A stretch of DNA of 64,000 bases from Bacterioplanoides sp965219715 (GCF_965219715.1 NZ_OZ244785.1:62001-126000); one strand, 5' to 3'; positions 1-9,557 are shown, counted from the stretch's first letter. Numbers and translations: made by a program. The notes: generated by a model not told the origin, from the letters alone.

Positions 1-1
1 T

Positions 2-1114
2 GTGCGCCGTCAGTCATCCTTATCCCCCGTTGCCAGCGATAAATTGTTGGCAGCATATGTCCAGATCGGCAATCACCGCTGTGCCGAAGCGATCGTGCTG
101 TTTGAGATTCCGACACAAAGCGATAGCAGTGAGCCCGGAGTGCCGGTGAGTGATTGGTATATGCCGTTGAGACGTCTTGCTGACAGCGCTGGCCGTGGTC
201 CGAATATGGGAGCAGGGCGAATCAAGCTTGCTTGTCAGACCCAGTGTTCTATTTCGTGGCATGCGAATTCACTCTGGGAGCCGGTGACGTCTGACTTTAT
301 GGCGATCCGTAAAGCGTTACGTGATAACCGCCTGGCGGCCAACGAAACAAACACGAAAGCTGCAGAAAAAACGGTTAATCTGGTATCGGCTGTGGAGCGC
401 GTAAGTGGTGCATCGGCGGGTTCATTGCTGGCGCAAAAGCATGCTGACCCTGAAGTTGAAGAGCTAAAACGGACGTTGCGTAATGAAGTTGAGGCCTATC
501 GCAATCAGCTGGCGCAATTGCAGCAGGAAATTGAGCGTCAGCGCGGTATGAATGAGAAGCTCAGTCGTCAGTCTATGGCTCCGTCATCGAATGATCATAA
601 CGCCGATATGGAGCAGCTACGACAGCTGCACTGTCAGCAGGTAACGGACCTAGAGCATCAGATAGAGCAGTTGAAATCGGAGCTGGAGTTGGCTCAACGC
701 ACTCCGGTGGTCAGCAGTCATACTGACTCTCAGGCGGCTCCGGAGAGCGTGGTCGATCATGAACAGATTCGGTGTCTGCAGCAACAAATCGAAGACCTCG
801 AAGAGCAAAGCATTGACCGGTTTGTCAGCCGTATTGATGGCCTTGATGCGGTGTTGGTGGCCTTTCATCCGGGGGCTGGCCATCTCACGATCACGCCAGA
901 TAACATGAAGGTGTATGCAGACAATCCAATTGCTTACGCCGCTCAAAAATGTTTCGTTGGTGAAGAGGAATATCGCAACTGGCTGGATCATTATGATGAT
1001 CCGCGCTGTCAGCAATGCCAGGCTGAAATTCCCCGGGTTGAGCAGCCACGCGATTTTGAATATCGCCTCAGTGCCTTTTGTAAGCTCCATAAAAAAGCTA
1101 ATCTGGCGGGCTAA
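2..1114 (+). CDS. Coiled-coil protein of unknown function, 5' end cut by window edge
   Basis: The frame is open from the first bases of the window, so the true start probably lies upstream and only about 370 residues are visible. I do not recognise the family. The N-terminal third looks globular. Roughly residues 145-275 are rich in Glu, Gln, Leu and Arg with heptad-like spacing, as in a coiled coil. The last 90 residues form a second compact part with a CxxC pair (CQQC) and a further Cys near the C-terminus, which could bind metal. There is no obvious signal peptide in the visible part. It ends 18 bases before the next gene on the same strand, so the two may be co-transcribed. No function is inferred. 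Confidence 0.6.
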   Translation: MRRQSSLSPVASDKLLAAYVQIGNHRCAEAIVLFEIPTQSDSSEPGVPVSDWYMPLRRLADSAGRGPNMGAGRIKLACQTQCSISWHANSLWEPVTSDFMAIRKALRDNRLAANETNTKAAEKTVNLVSAVERVSGASAGSLLAQKHADPEVEELKRTLRNEVEAYRNQLAQLQQEIERQRGMNEKLSRQSMAPSSNDHNADMEQLRQLHCQQVTDLEHQIEQLKSELELAQRTPVVSSHTDSQAAPESVVDHEQIRCLQQQIEDLEEQSIDRFVSRIDGLDAVLVAFHPGAGHLTITPDNMKVYADNPIAYAAQKCFVGEEEYRNWLDHYDDPRCQQCQAEIPRVEQPRDFEYRLSAFCKLHKKANLAG

Positions 1115-1132
1115 TCATCTTCCGGAACCGCC

Positions 1133-1999
1133 GTGTTACGCCAGCTACTGCAAAAAAAACTGCCTGTTGAGCCTTTGCCCGGTTGTCAGCAGGCCAGTGT
1201 TCTTCGCCTGGACCTTCTTGATCCGGTCATCTCTGGCAATAAAGCCTATAAACTGCTCGGCCATATTGAGCGTGCTCAAACCCTGAATATATCCCGAATC
1301 GTCAGTTTCGGCGGTCCTTTTTCCAATCACCTTCACGCTCTTGCCGCAGCAGGAAAAACGCTCGGACTGGAAACCGTGGGTATTGTACGCGGTTATGAGA
1401 ATCTGCCCCTGACTGCCACATTGCAGGACTGCCAGGCGTTTGGCATGAAACTGGTGTTTGCGGATAAAAAACAATATGCCCGCCGTTATCAGGCGGATTA
1501 TCTACAGCAGCTGGCGGATGAATTTCAGGCGTATGTGGTCGAAGAGGGTGGTTCTGGCTCAGAAGGGCTGAAAGGATGCGAATTGCTGGCGCCGTACTGT
1601 CAGGAATTTGATCAGGTCTGGCTTGCTGTTGGTACTGGTACCACTGCACTGGGTCTCGCCGGTGCGCTACAGCAGCAGGGCTCAGCTTGCCGTTTGGTTG
1701 GCGTTAATGTGGTTGCTGATCAGGGTGAGCGGCGATTGGCCTGGCGACAGTCAATGCCCGATAAAAATTGGCAGTTGCTCGACGATTACCACTTTAGTGG
1801 ATTTGCCCGAACCAATGAACAGTTGCTTCAGATGATTCGCGAATTCGATACATTGGGGTTGCCGTTGGATCCGGTGTATACCGCTAAGTTGGTTTATGCT
1901 TACCAGACGGAGTTGCAACAGCGCGCTGAGTTAGAAAACCAGCGTGTATTGTTGATTCATTCCGGTGGTTTACAAGGGCGTCGCGGATACCCTTTGTGA
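1133..1999 (+). CDS. PLP-dependent enzyme, ACC deaminase / D-cysteine desulfhydrase family
   Basis: This 288-residue protein belongs to the fold-type II PLP enzymes close to 1-aminocyclopropane-1-carboxylate deaminase and D-cysteine desulfhydrase. The motif SGNKAYKLLGH holds the likely PLP-binding lysine (K40), and GGPFSNH (residues 60-66) matches the conserved SNH stretch that contacts the cofactor. A glycine-rich phosphate loop (VGTGTTALG) and a C-terminal HSGG follow as in the family. It is shorter than characterised deaminases (about 335 residues). The start is GTG at 1133. Family members act on ACC, D-cysteine or other D-amino acids, and the exact substrate cannot be read from sequence. 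The gene converges on the DUF1853 gene with a 3-base gap. Confidence 0.85.
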   Translation: MLRQLLQKKLPVEPLPGCQQASVLRLDLLDPVISGNKAYKLLGHIERAQTLNISRIVSFGGPFSNHLHALAAAGKTLGLETVGIVRGYENLPLTATLQDCQAFGMKLVFADKKQYARRYQADYLQQLADEFQAYVVEEGGSGSEGLKGCELLAPYCQEFDQVWLAVGTGTTALGLAGALQQQGSACRLVGVNVVADQGERRLAWRQSMPDKNWQLLDDYHFSGFARTNEQLLQMIREFDTLGLPLDPVYTAKLVYAYQTELQQRAELENQRVLLIHSGGLQGRRGYPL

Positions 2000-2002
2000 T
2001 CT

Positions 2003-2884
2003 TTAGGCAGGCTTTGGCCAGTGGTCGGGCATGATCAGCCAGCGCTGTTGCTCGCACCAGAATCCGGCCTTGTTTTTCTCCAGTTGGACAGCGCAAAGGG
2101 CAGTTTCGATGTGCCGGAAGTGAGTGTCTTTGTGTCGTAGCAGGGTGTCCCTGTCGACACTGAAATCAACTCTGGCAGGGCTGATCCACTGCGGTTTTGA
2201 TAATAAATACCAATCTCCTTGCGGAAGATAATGCTGGGCGTTCGACTGATGAATCCAATGGCCGCGCCAGTGCTGCGGATTAACGTCTTCCGGCAAGGTG
2301 GCTGATATGTCCTTGTCAGCCGGGTGGAATAAACAACCGCGCATCAGTGCCTGTGGCTGTAATGAGCGCCAGTTGTGGCTCTTCAGTAGCTCGTGTGCTG
2401 CCGGGTTGTGTGACAACTGCAATTGCTTGTCCCGGGTATGCCGGATCTTATCGGCCAGATAATCACGACGGTTTGGTCCAATCCAGTCCTGGTTAAAGCC
2501 AAGATAAAATTTCAGAGCCAACTCAAGGTGCCATTGCTGTTGCGCGGAAGCCTGGCTCTCAACCAGTAAATCAAACTCCCCTATGGTCTTTTTCTGCTGC
2601 TGAATCTGCAGATTGGCCTGCCAGCGGTTACCGCATAATTCCAGATACTGATGCCATATCTGCTCAAACATCAGCCCAAGCCTTGGGCTGCGATATTCAG
2701 GGGCGCAGCCGATTTCAGCAATCCACTGCTGCCATTCGCAGGCTTTTGATAACAGCTCAGGAGAGGTTGGAGACCATGGGCAATCAAGCAGGGCCGGTCC
2801 TAGCAGGCTCCAGATCAGGTCGCGCTGGTGTTGGGAGGGTAACGCAAAATATGGGTGATCCGGGTCAAGCGGAGAAAAAAACAC
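2003..2884 (-). CDS. DUF1853 family protein
   Basis: This 293-residue protein matches the DUF1853 family; the N-terminal pattern RDLIWSLLGPALL is characteristic. No signal peptide or membrane segment is visible, so it should be cytoplasmic. The stretch GEFDLLVE followed by WHLELALKF resembles the D...ExxxK layout of PD-(D/E)XK nuclease folds, which is an inference from pattern only. It is divergently oriented to nadK across an 86-bp gap that contains a perfect inverted repeat. Function is unknown. Confidence 0.8.
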   Translation of the reverse strand: MFFSPLDPDHPYFALPSQHQRDLIWSLLGPALLDCPWSPTSPELLSKACEWQQWIAEIGCAPEYRSPRLGLMFEQIWHQYLELCGNRWQANLQIQQQKKTIGEFDLLVESQASAQQQWHLELALKFYLGFNQDWIGPNRRDYLADKIRHTRDKQLQLSHNPAAHELLKSHNWRSLQPQALMRGCLFHPADKDISATLPEDVNPQHWRGHWIHQSNAQHYLPQGDWYLLSKPQWISPARVDFSVDRDTLLRHKDTHFRHIETALCAVQLEKNKAGFWCEQQRWLIMPDHWPKPA

Positions 2885-2917
2885 AAAGACTCCTGAAAGC
2901 GTTTTATGGACGGCTGT

Positions 2918-2938
2918 GGTATAACCCGCAGTTATACC
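2918..2938. promoter_or_regulatory. Perfect inverted repeat in the DUF1853/nadK divergent promoter region
   Basis: GGTATAAC and GTTATACC flank a 5-base spacer. Each arm carries a TATAAC hexamer resembling a -10 element, one reading toward each divergent gene. Neither has a convincing -35 at the right distance, so it may be an operator, a bidirectional promoter core, or both. Confidence 0.4.
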
Positions 2939-2970
2939 CCATGCATCCGAATTCGACGAGTTAACAGCAG

Positions 2971-3855
2971 ATGGAAGAGTTCCGCAATATTGGCATCATT
3001 GGTCGCCTGAACAGTAAAAAAGTGATTGAGACCATCAAGAGACTGAAGCAGTACCTGATGGAAGAGGGTTATCACGTCATCCTCGAAGATCGTATCGCAG
3101 AAGTGATGCCAGGCCATGGAATGCAAACCTCTAAGGTCAGCATTCTTGGCGAAATTTGCGATCTGGTAATCGTAGTGGGCGGCGATGGCAGTTTATTAGG
3201 TGCTGCTCGTGCGCTGGCGAAATTCAACACCCCGGTACTGGGCATTAACCGTGGTCGCCTGGGTTTCCTCACAGACATCAGCCCGGATGACACCATGCTG
3301 GACGCGGTGCAGGATGTACTCGACGGGCGTTACAAAGAAGAGCGCCGCTTCCTGCTGGATGCGGAAGTGAAGCGTGATGGTAACCCAATCGGCGCCGCCG
3401 CTGCGTTAAATGATGTGGTGCTGCACCCGGGTAAATCGGCGCGTATGATCGCCTTTGATCTGTATATCGAAGGCCAGTTTGTTTACAGCCTGCGTTCGGA
3501 TGGTCTGATTGTATCAACACCAACCGGATCAACCGCTTATTCATTGTCGGGTGGTGGGCCGATTATGCATCCTCGCCTGGATGCGCTGGTGCTGGTGCCA
3601 ATGTTCCCTCATACCTTATCCAGTCGCCCGATTGTGGTTGATGGCAAAAGCGAAATTAAGATTGTGGTCAGTGCCGATCAGGAAATTTATCCGACGGTAA
3701 GTTGTGATGGTCAGAACCATATTCCGTGTGCGCCTGGCGATGCGATTACTATCCGCAAGAAAGCCCATAAGCTGAAGCTGATTCATCCTGAAGGCCATAA
3801 CTTCTATGAAATCTGCCGCACCAAGCTAGGATGGGCCAGCAACCTGGGAGACTAA
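2971..3855 (+). CDS. nadK: NAD kinase
   Basis: NAD kinase phosphorylates NAD to NADP in the cytoplasm and is the only route to NADP in most bacteria. The 294-residue length matches the family. The diagnostic GGDGS motif is at residues 70-74, followed by NRGRLGFLTDI and the later STPTGSTAYSLSGGGPI segment that builds the NAD site. The gene is followed after 2 bases by the metallophosphoesterase gene, so they are translationally close. It diverges from the DUF1853 gene. Confidence 0.97.
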   Translation: MEEFRNIGIIGRLNSKKVIETIKRLKQYLMEEGYHVILEDRIAEVMPGHGMQTSKVSILGEICDLVIVVGGDGSLLGAARALAKFNTPVLGINRGRLGFLTDISPDDTMLDAVQDVLDGRYKEERRFLLDAEVKRDGNPIGAAAALNDVVLHPGKSARMIAFDLYIEGQFVYSLRSDGLIVSTPTGSTAYSLSGGGPIMHPRLDALVLVPMFPHTLSSRPIVVDGKSEIKIVVSADQEIYPTVSCDGQNHIPCAPGDAITIRKKAHKLKLIHPEGHNFYEICRTKLGWASNLGD

Positions 3856-3857
3856 AT

Positions 3858-4814
3858 ATGCACCAGGGATACGATTTAATCGGTGATATTCATGGTTGTG
3901 GTAATACGCTGGTCAGCCTGCTGGAGCAAATGGGTTACAGCAAAAAGAATGGCGTATATCAGCATCCCAAACGCAAAGTGGTGTTTTTAGGGGACATTGT
4001 TGATCGTGGCCCTCATATCCGCATGGCCTGTCATATCGTTCGGGATATGGTTGATGGTGGCCACGCAGAAATCGTCATGGGCAATCACGAGTACAACGTC
4101 GTTACCTATTGCACCCAGGCACCAGCCGGGATGCGTCAGCCTTTCCTGCGCCCTCATACCAAACGGAATGACTTTATTGTTGAGCAGACAATGGAGCAGT
4201 TTGCCAATCATCCGCATGACTTTAATGACTTTCTGGACTGGTTTGTCGAGCTGCCGTTGTTTCAGGAGTTCGAACATTTTCGGGTGGTTCATGCTTGCTG
4301 GGATCCGGCGATGATTGATGAATTTATCGCGCAGTATGGCGGTAACCAGTTGCACAAAGGATTGCTGGCGGAATCGGTAAAAACCGACTCCTTTATCTAT
4401 AAATTTCTCGATCGCACCTTACGCGGCACGTCGCTGAAATTACCGGATGGTCGTTCAATGACCGCCAAAGATGGAATGGTACGCCAGTTTTTCCGCACCA
4501 AATTCTGGGCCGACACGCCACAACGCTACAGCGACGTTATCTTTCAGCCAGACCCGTTGCCGGATGATATTCACCATGCGTTGTTATCCGATGAAGAGAA
4601 AGAGCAATTGTTGTTCTATGGGCCTCAGGAAAAACCTCTATTTATTGGTCATTACTGGATGTGGGGGATACCGGCTCCGATTGTGCCGAATATTGCTTGT
4701 CTGGATTACAGCGCGGTGAAATACGGTCGATTGGTAGCGTACCGTATGGACACCGAACATCATTTACAGCCCGGTAAATTTACCTGGGTTCGTGTAGAAA
4801 AGAGCGAGCGCTGA
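3858..4814 (+). CDS. Metallophosphoesterase (calcineurin-like, Ser/Thr phosphatase type)
   Basis: The 318-residue protein carries the metal-binding motifs of calcineurin-like phosphatases in order: GDIHG near the N-terminus, GDIVDRG, then GNHEYN, with a later GHYW. These motifs bind a dinuclear metal centre. The substrate is not evident; relatives include bis(5'-nucleosyl)-tetraphosphatases (PrpE type) and protein phosphatases. I chose the ATG at 3858 because GGAG sits just upstream and the GDIHG motif then begins about 10 residues in. It lies 2 bases after nadK and its stop abuts the glpG start, so all three are probably one transcript. Confidence 0.88.
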   Translation: MHQGYDLIGDIHGCGNTLVSLLEQMGYSKKNGVYQHPKRKVVFLGDIVDRGPHIRMACHIVRDMVDGGHAEIVMGNHEYNVVTYCTQAPAGMRQPFLRPHTKRNDFIVEQTMEQFANHPHDFNDFLDWFVELPLFQEFEHFRVVHACWDPAMIDEFIAQYGGNQLHKGLLAESVKTDSFIYKFLDRTLRGTSLKLPDGRSMTAKDGMVRQFFRTKFWADTPQRYSDVIFQPDPLPDDIHHALLSDEEKEQLLFYGPQEKPLFIGHYWMWGIPAPIVPNIACLDYSAVKYGRLVAYRMDTEHHLQPGKFTWVRVEKSER

Positions 4815-5720
4815 GTGGAGCCAGAGATCGAACCTATGTTAGCTCTGGTGGCTGAGCCGGAAGTGGATTTATCACCGCTGACCAGCCGCTTATGGGCAAA
4901 CAAAATTGCCCATCGGGTGATTCCTCAGGAAGGCAAGCAATGCCTTTACCTGGCCGATAGTCGTGATATCGAGCAGGTTAAGAACTGGCTTGAAGAATGG
5001 CAGCAAGGGCAGCTGGATGATGCCGACCTGATCGTCGAAAGTCAGAGTGGCAATTGGCTACTTAAAATCAGTGAGGCGCCGCTGGCTTTTTTGTTTATCC
5101 CGTTGTTTTTAGCGGTATTCGCATGGATGCATATCAGCACGGACTGGAACGCCTGGGTAATGTTGGGGCAAGCGCTCTGGCCAGAACATAGACTGAGTCT
5201 GGAAGCTTATGCTGAAATAGGGCTGTGGGACTTATGGCGTCCTACTTTGCTGCACTTTTCTTTCCTGCATATTCTGATGAACATGCTTTGGTGGTGGGTT
5301 CTGGCCCGTCGTATTGAGGTCGTGGACGGCAAGGCTGCACTTCTGCTGGTAATTCTGCTCTGTGGCCTTATTGGTAATGCCGCACAATGGTGGTATGCCG
5401 GGCCGGGCTTTGGCGGAGCTTCTGGTGTCACATTGGGCATGTTGGCCTGGGTCGCTACCCGCGAACGTCGTTTCAAACTGGGCTATCAGGTTCCCCCGGT
5501 ATTGCTGACTGTGATGGTTGCCTGGTTATTGCTGACCTTATTAGGAGACACTGTGGTGCCAGGGTTGTCTGGTACTGCTCACGGTGCCCATTTTGGCGGC
5601 CTGATTTGTGGGTTATTATTTGCCCAGCTCTGGCCAGTACGCCGATTCGTACACGCGCCTTCCACTGAGCAATCTGATTTAACAAAAACCGGTAATCAGC
5701 CGGACTCCCGTGATAACTGA
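4815..5720 (+). CDS. glpG: Rhomboid intramembrane serine protease GlpG
   Basis: The protein (301 residues from GTG) has the E. coli GlpG layout: a cytoplasmic N-terminal domain (about residues 20-70) and a six-helix rhomboid core. The catalytic serine is S203 in GASG and the catalytic histidine is most likely H259 in AHFGGL; H147, H152 and N156 match the conserved HxxxxHxxxN of helix 2. Rhomboids cleave membrane proteins within the inner membrane. The GTG directly follows the preceding stop; an ATG at 4836 is an alternative start. Because it has the full GlpG cytoplasmic domain it is unlikely to be a rhombosortase, despite the GlyGly-CTERM-like protein elsewhere in the window. Confidence 0.92.
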   Translation: MEPEIEPMLALVAEPEVDLSPLTSRLWANKIAHRVIPQEGKQCLYLADSRDIEQVKNWLEEWQQGQLDDADLIVESQSGNWLLKISEAPLAFLFIPLFLAVFAWMHISTDWNAWVMLGQALWPEHRLSLEAYAEIGLWDLWRPTLLHFSFLHILMNMLWWWVLARRIEVVDGKAALLLVILLCGLIGNAAQWWYAGPGFGGASGVTLGMLAWVATRERRFKLGYQVPPVLLTVMVAWLLLTLLGDTVVPGLSGTAHGAHFGGLICGLLFAQLWPVRRFVHAPSTEQSDLTKTGNQPDSRDN

Positions 5721-5730
5721 TGAGAATGAC

Positions 5731-5979
5731 ATGACGCTTGATCAACTGATTCAATCCCTGACGCCTGAAGTCTATGAGAACCTGAAGAACGCCGTTGCAA
5801 CGGGTCGTTGGCCCAACGGTATTAAGCTGAAGGACGGACAGCGTGAGTTGTGCATGGAAGCCATTCTGCATTACGAAAGCAGTCACGATGTACCCGCTGA
5901 ACAGCGTGTTGGTTACATCGCTGACGGTTGTAAATCATCGAAAGGCGATGATGACGTTCAGACGCTGACCCTGCAATAA
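5731..5979 (+). CDS. DUF1315 (YeaC) family protein
   Basis: This 82-residue protein matches the DUF1315/YeaC family; the opening MTLDQLIQSLTPEVYENLK and the GRWPNGIKL segment are characteristic. I chose ATG 5731 over an in-frame GTG at 5710 because it gives the family's usual N-terminus and avoids overlap with glpG. The protein is small, soluble and of unknown role. It sits 10 bases after glpG and 13 bases before the DUF2797 gene, within the same run of genes. Confidence 0.85.
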   Translation: MTLDQLIQSLTPEVYENLKNAVATGRWPNGIKLKDGQRELCMEAILHYESSHDVPAEQRVGYIADGCKSSKGDDDVQTLTLQ

Positions 5980-5992
5980 TCCGGGGGCAGAC

Positions 5993-6844
5993 ATGAGTGA
6001 GTTTACCGGCCATCTGCAGAAGATGGCTGCCCGCGCTGTTGCTGCAGATCAGCAAAGCAGTGATGCGGTTCATTATGATTTGCTGCTGGATCAGCAGCAG
6101 ATTCCTCTGGCGCCTCTCATTGGCAAGAAATTAACGATCGAATATCTGGGTGATATTCACTGCTGTCACTGCGGTCGCAAAAGCAAAAAAAGCTTTGGCC
6201 AGGGTTACTGTTATCCCTGCTTCAGTAAGCTGGCGCAATGCGATTCCTGCATGATGAGCCCGGAAAAGTGCCACTTTCATCTGGGCACATGCCGGGAGCC
6301 TGAATGGGCTCAAAAGGTGTGCTTTAACGATCATATTGTCTACCTGGCTAATTCTTCCGGTATCAAAGTGGGTATTACCCGTGCAACTCAGGTTCCGGTG
6401 CGCTGGCTGGATCAGGGCGCTACGCAGGCGTTACCGATTGCCCGGGTGGCAACCCGTCGACAGTCTGGCCTGATCGAAGATTGCTTGCGTCAGGATATCG
6501 CTGACAAAACCAACTGGCGAGCGATGCTGAAAGGCAATGCCGATCCGGTTGATCTGGAAGCCGAGCGGGATCGCCTGTTTGATTTATTTTCACTGGATCT
6601 GAACTCAATTATTGCGGCACAAGCGCCGGGAGAAATTGAGTTGTTATACGATGCTGAAGCGTATGCCTTTGATTTTCCGGTGCAGCAGTTCCCAACAAAA
6701 ATCAGCAGCTTTAATCTGGATAAAAACCCGTTGGTTGAAGGAACGCTGATGGGAATCAAAGGGCAATACCTGATTTTCGACAGCGGCGTGATAAACATCC
6801 GTAAATTCACATCTTATGCCGTAAACGTTAAGGTTAACGACTAA
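5993..6844 (+). CDS. DUF2797 family zinc-binding protein
   Basis: This 283-residue protein matches the DUF2797 family. Near residues 55-100 is a cysteine cluster (CCHCG, CYPCF, CDSC, then C and H further on) that looks like a zinc-binding module. It is followed by the segment VYLANSSGIKVGITR, a GIY-YIG-like signature in its spacing, and then RWLDQGA with a conserved Arg. A GIY-YIG fold is inferred from the pattern only. The start is preceded by a strong GGGGG site. No membrane segments are visible and the role is unknown. Confidence 0.85.
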   Translation: MSEFTGHLQKMAARAVAADQQSSDAVHYDLLLDQQQIPLAPLIGKKLTIEYLGDIHCCHCGRKSKKSFGQGYCYPCFSKLAQCDSCMMSPEKCHFHLGTCREPEWAQKVCFNDHIVYLANSSGIKVGITRATQVPVRWLDQGATQALPIARVATRRQSGLIEDCLRQDIADKTNWRAMLKGNADPVDLEAERDRLFDLFSLDLNSIIAAQAPGEIELLYDAEAYAFDFPVQQFPTKISSFNLDKNPLVEGTLMGIKGQYLIFDSGVINIRKFTSYAVNVKVND

Positions 6845-6878
6845 CGTTACTGTTTTCGGCCATTCATCTGAGGCGACT

Positions 6879-9506
6879 ATGCGCGACGCACAACCTAATG
6901 CAATTTACCTGAAGGACTACCAGCAACCTGGTTACTGGATTGAACAAACGGACCTGACATTTGAATTGCAGGCGGACTATACCCTTGTGACGGCGCGCCT
7001 CAGTATTGTGCGTAATGATCAGGTGGATGGTGGCGGCACGCTGCGCCTGGATGGCCAGCAGCTTGAATTAATTTCTGTCGCTGTTGATGGCTCACAAATT
7101 GAGTCGCAACAGTACGATCTTGATGAAGAAAGCCTGACGCTGCATCAGTTATCTGCAAGCCATGAACTGACGATTAAAACCCGGATTTATCCGGATAAAA
7201 ATACCGCACTTGAAGGTTTGTATCAGTCCGGTTCTATGTATTGCACCCAGTGTGAAGCGGAAGGTTTCCGCCGTATTACGTATTACCTCGATCGACCGGA
7301 TGTGATGTCGGTGTTTACCACTCATATTATTGCTGACGGTGAGCAGTATCCGGTACTGCTGTCTAACGGTAATCTGACGGGTGAGGAAAACCTGGCTAAC
7401 GGTCTGAAAAAAGTCAGCTGGCATGACCCCCATAAAAAACCCGCGTATTTGTTTGCGCTGGTTGCCGGAGATTTGCAGGTTAAAGAGGATCGTTTTACCA
7501 CCATGAGTGGTCGTGACGTTACTCTGAAGATTTTTGTTGAGCCTCAGAATGTCGACAAAACCGATTATGCGCTGGATGCCTTAAAGCGCTCGATGAAGTG
7601 GGACGAAGATACCTATGGTCGGGAATACGATCTGGATATTTTTATGATCGTGGCGGTCGACGACTTCAATATGGGAGCGATGGAAAACAAAGGATTAAAC
7701 ATTTTTAATTCTTCCTGTGTTCTGGCGAATCCGGCGACCGCAACTGATGCGGCTTATCAGCGAATTGAAGCCATTGTTGCTCATGAGTATTTTCATAATT
7801 GGTCGGGTAACCGGGTTACCTGTCGTGACTGGTTCCAGCTCAGTCTGAAAGAAGGGTTTACGGTTTTCCGTGATGCCTGTTTCTCGGCGGATATGAATTC
7901 AGCCACGGTTAAGCGCATCGAAGATGCGCGTATTATGCGTACGGTTCAGTTTGCGGAAGATGCGGGCCCGATGGCGCACCCGGTGCAGCCGGATTCTTTT
8001 ATCGAAATTTCCAACTTTTACACCGTTACTATTTATGAAAAGGGTGCAGAAGTGGTTGGCATGCAGCGAAAAATCCTTGGGGAAGAGGGCTTTCGCAAAG
8101 GCTCGGATTTGTACTTTGAACGCCACGATGGTCAGGCGGTTACCATTTACGATTTCACCAAAGCGATGGAAGACGCCAATGGTGTTGATCTGACCTTGTT
8201 TAAGCGTTGGTATAAACAGGCGGGAACACCGGTCGTACAGGTAAGCAGTGAATACGACGCTGCCTCGCAATCACTGACTCTGACCTTATCGCAGCAGTGT
8301 CCGGATACGCCAGGGCAAACCGATAAGCAACCGATGTGGATTCCGGTACAGCTGGGGCTATTGGGCAGTCAGGGCCACGATATGGCAGTTAACGTTGAGC
8401 CGGCTTCAGCCTGGACTGCGAGCAGTCAGGTGTTACACCTGACGGAAGCGACTCAGACGTTTGTATTTAATCAATTACCCGAACGTCCGGTATTGTCGTT
8501 ATTCCGCGATTTTTCTGCGCCAGTGAAAGTGGAGTTTGATCAGAGTCGGGACGAGTTGTTGTTCCTGTTACAGCATGACAGCGATGGTTTTAACCGCTGG
8601 GATGCCGGCCAGCGTCTGATGTTGGGCTGGATCGATGATGCGATGACGACACCGTTTGCACTTGATGATCCGTCTCGAAACGCTTTGGCATCATTATTAA
8701 CAGATGAGTCGCTGGATCCGGCGATGGTTGCTTATTTACTGACTCTGCCGTCTGAAGCCTATATTGCAGAATTCTCAGCTGAGATTGATCCGCAAGCGAT
8801 TTACCAGGCGCGTCAGCAAGTGCGTTTGGCGATTGCTGAGTCACTGCAGCGGGAATTTTCTTCAGTTTATCAACGACTGGGTTCTGATCAGCCGTATGCG
8901 CCGGAGCCTCAGCAAATGTCGACCAGAGCACTGAAGAACCTTGCACTGAGTTATCTGTCATTGGTATCTGAAGCCGGGGTAAGCAGTGCTGAGCGCCAGT
9001 ATCAACAAGCGGATAATATGACTGATCAGATGTCGGCTCTGGTGACTCTGATTAATGGTTCTGACTCTGCATTGGCGAACGACTATCTGGCACGTTTCTA
9101 TCAGCAATGGAAAGACGATGTGCTTGTGATTAATCAGTGGTTGTCGGTTCAGGCGGGCTCGAGCAAGCTGGGGACTGCAGACTTTATTGAATTATTGCTG
9201 AATCACGAGGCTTTTGACTGGCACAATCCAAACAAGGTGCGTTCGGTAATTGGGGCTTTTGCCAATCAGGCTTTGTGCCATTTCCATGCAGAAGACGGGC
9301 GTGGTTATCAGCTGCTGGCGGATGCAGTGATTCGTCTGAACGCATCGAACCCGCAAATAGCATCGCGGTTATTGGCGCCACTGACTAAATGGAAGCGCCT
9401 GATCCCGGCTCAGGGAGAGCAAATGAAAGCCCAGCTGCAGCGTATTATGGCTCAGCAAGACTTGTCGAAAGACGTATACGAAGTGGTTAGTAAGAGTTTG
9501 GTTTGA
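6879..9506 (+). CDS. pepN: Aminopeptidase N (M1 family)
   Basis: PepN is a cytoplasmic zinc aminopeptidase that removes N-terminal residues from peptides in late protein turnover. The 875-residue length is that of the bacterial PepN subgroup. The substrate-binding GAMEN motif is at residues 266-270 and the zinc site HEYFH is at H302-E303-H306, with the second glutamate about 20 residues later. A TGAGG-like site precedes the ATG. The gene is followed by two palindromes before the DUF1329 gene and is probably an independent housekeeping unit. Confidence 0.97.
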   Translation: MRDAQPNAIYLKDYQQPGYWIEQTDLTFELQADYTLVTARLSIVRNDQVDGGGTLRLDGQQLELISVAVDGSQIESQQYDLDEESLTLHQLSASHELTIKTRIYPDKNTALEGLYQSGSMYCTQCEAEGFRRITYYLDRPDVMSVFTTHIIADGEQYPVLLSNGNLTGEENLANGLKKVSWHDPHKKPAYLFALVAGDLQVKEDRFTTMSGRDVTLKIFVEPQNVDKTDYALDALKRSMKWDEDTYGREYDLDIFMIVAVDDFNMGAMENKGLNIFNSSCVLANPATATDAAYQRIEAIVAHEYFHNWSGNRVTCRDWFQLSLKEGFTVFRDACFSADMNSATVKRIEDARIMRTVQFAEDAGPMAHPVQPDSFIEISNFYTVTIYEKGAEVVGMQRKILGEEGFRKGSDLYFERHDGQAVTIYDFTKAMEDANGVDLTLFKRWYKQAGTPVVQVSSEYDAASQSLTLTLSQQCPDTPGQTDKQPMWIPVQLGLLGSQGHDMAVNVEPASAWTASSQVLHLTEATQTFVFNQLPERPVLSLFRDFSAPVKVEFDQSRDELLFLLQHDSDGFNRWDAGQRLMLGWIDDAMTTPFALDDPSRNALASLLTDESLDPAMVAYLLTLPSEAYIAEFSAEIDPQAIYQARQQVRLAIAESLQREFSSVYQRLGSDQPYAPEPQQMSTRALKNLALSYLSLVSEAGVSSAERQYQQADNMTDQMSALVTLINGSDSALANDYLARFYQQWKDDVLVINQWLSVQAGSSKLGTADFIELLLNHEAFDWHNPNKVRSVIGAFANQALCHFHAEDGRGYQLLADAVIRLNASNPQIASRLLAPLTKWKRLIPAQGEQMKAQLQRIMAQQDLSKDVYEVVSKSLV

Positions 9507-9531
9507 GCATAAAGCGTTTATTCTTTATGCT
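9506..9531. repeat. Inverted repeat at the end of pepN
   Basis: AGCATAAAG and CTTTATGCT are perfect 9-base arms around an 8-base loop, beginning inside the pepN stop codon. There is no T-run after it, so it is not a classic intrinsic terminator. It may protect or end the pepN message. Confidence 0.45.
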
Positions 9532-9545
9532 TGAGCGCATATAAG

Positions 9546-9557
9546 CCGCTTAAGCGG
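9546..9557. promoter_or_regulatory. 12-bp perfect palindrome upstream of the DUF1329 gene
   Basis: CCGCTTAAGCGG is a gapless palindrome 18 bases before the DUF1329 start codon. It could be an operator for the export cluster, or part of the leader RNA. No regulator is assigned. Confidence 0.4.
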
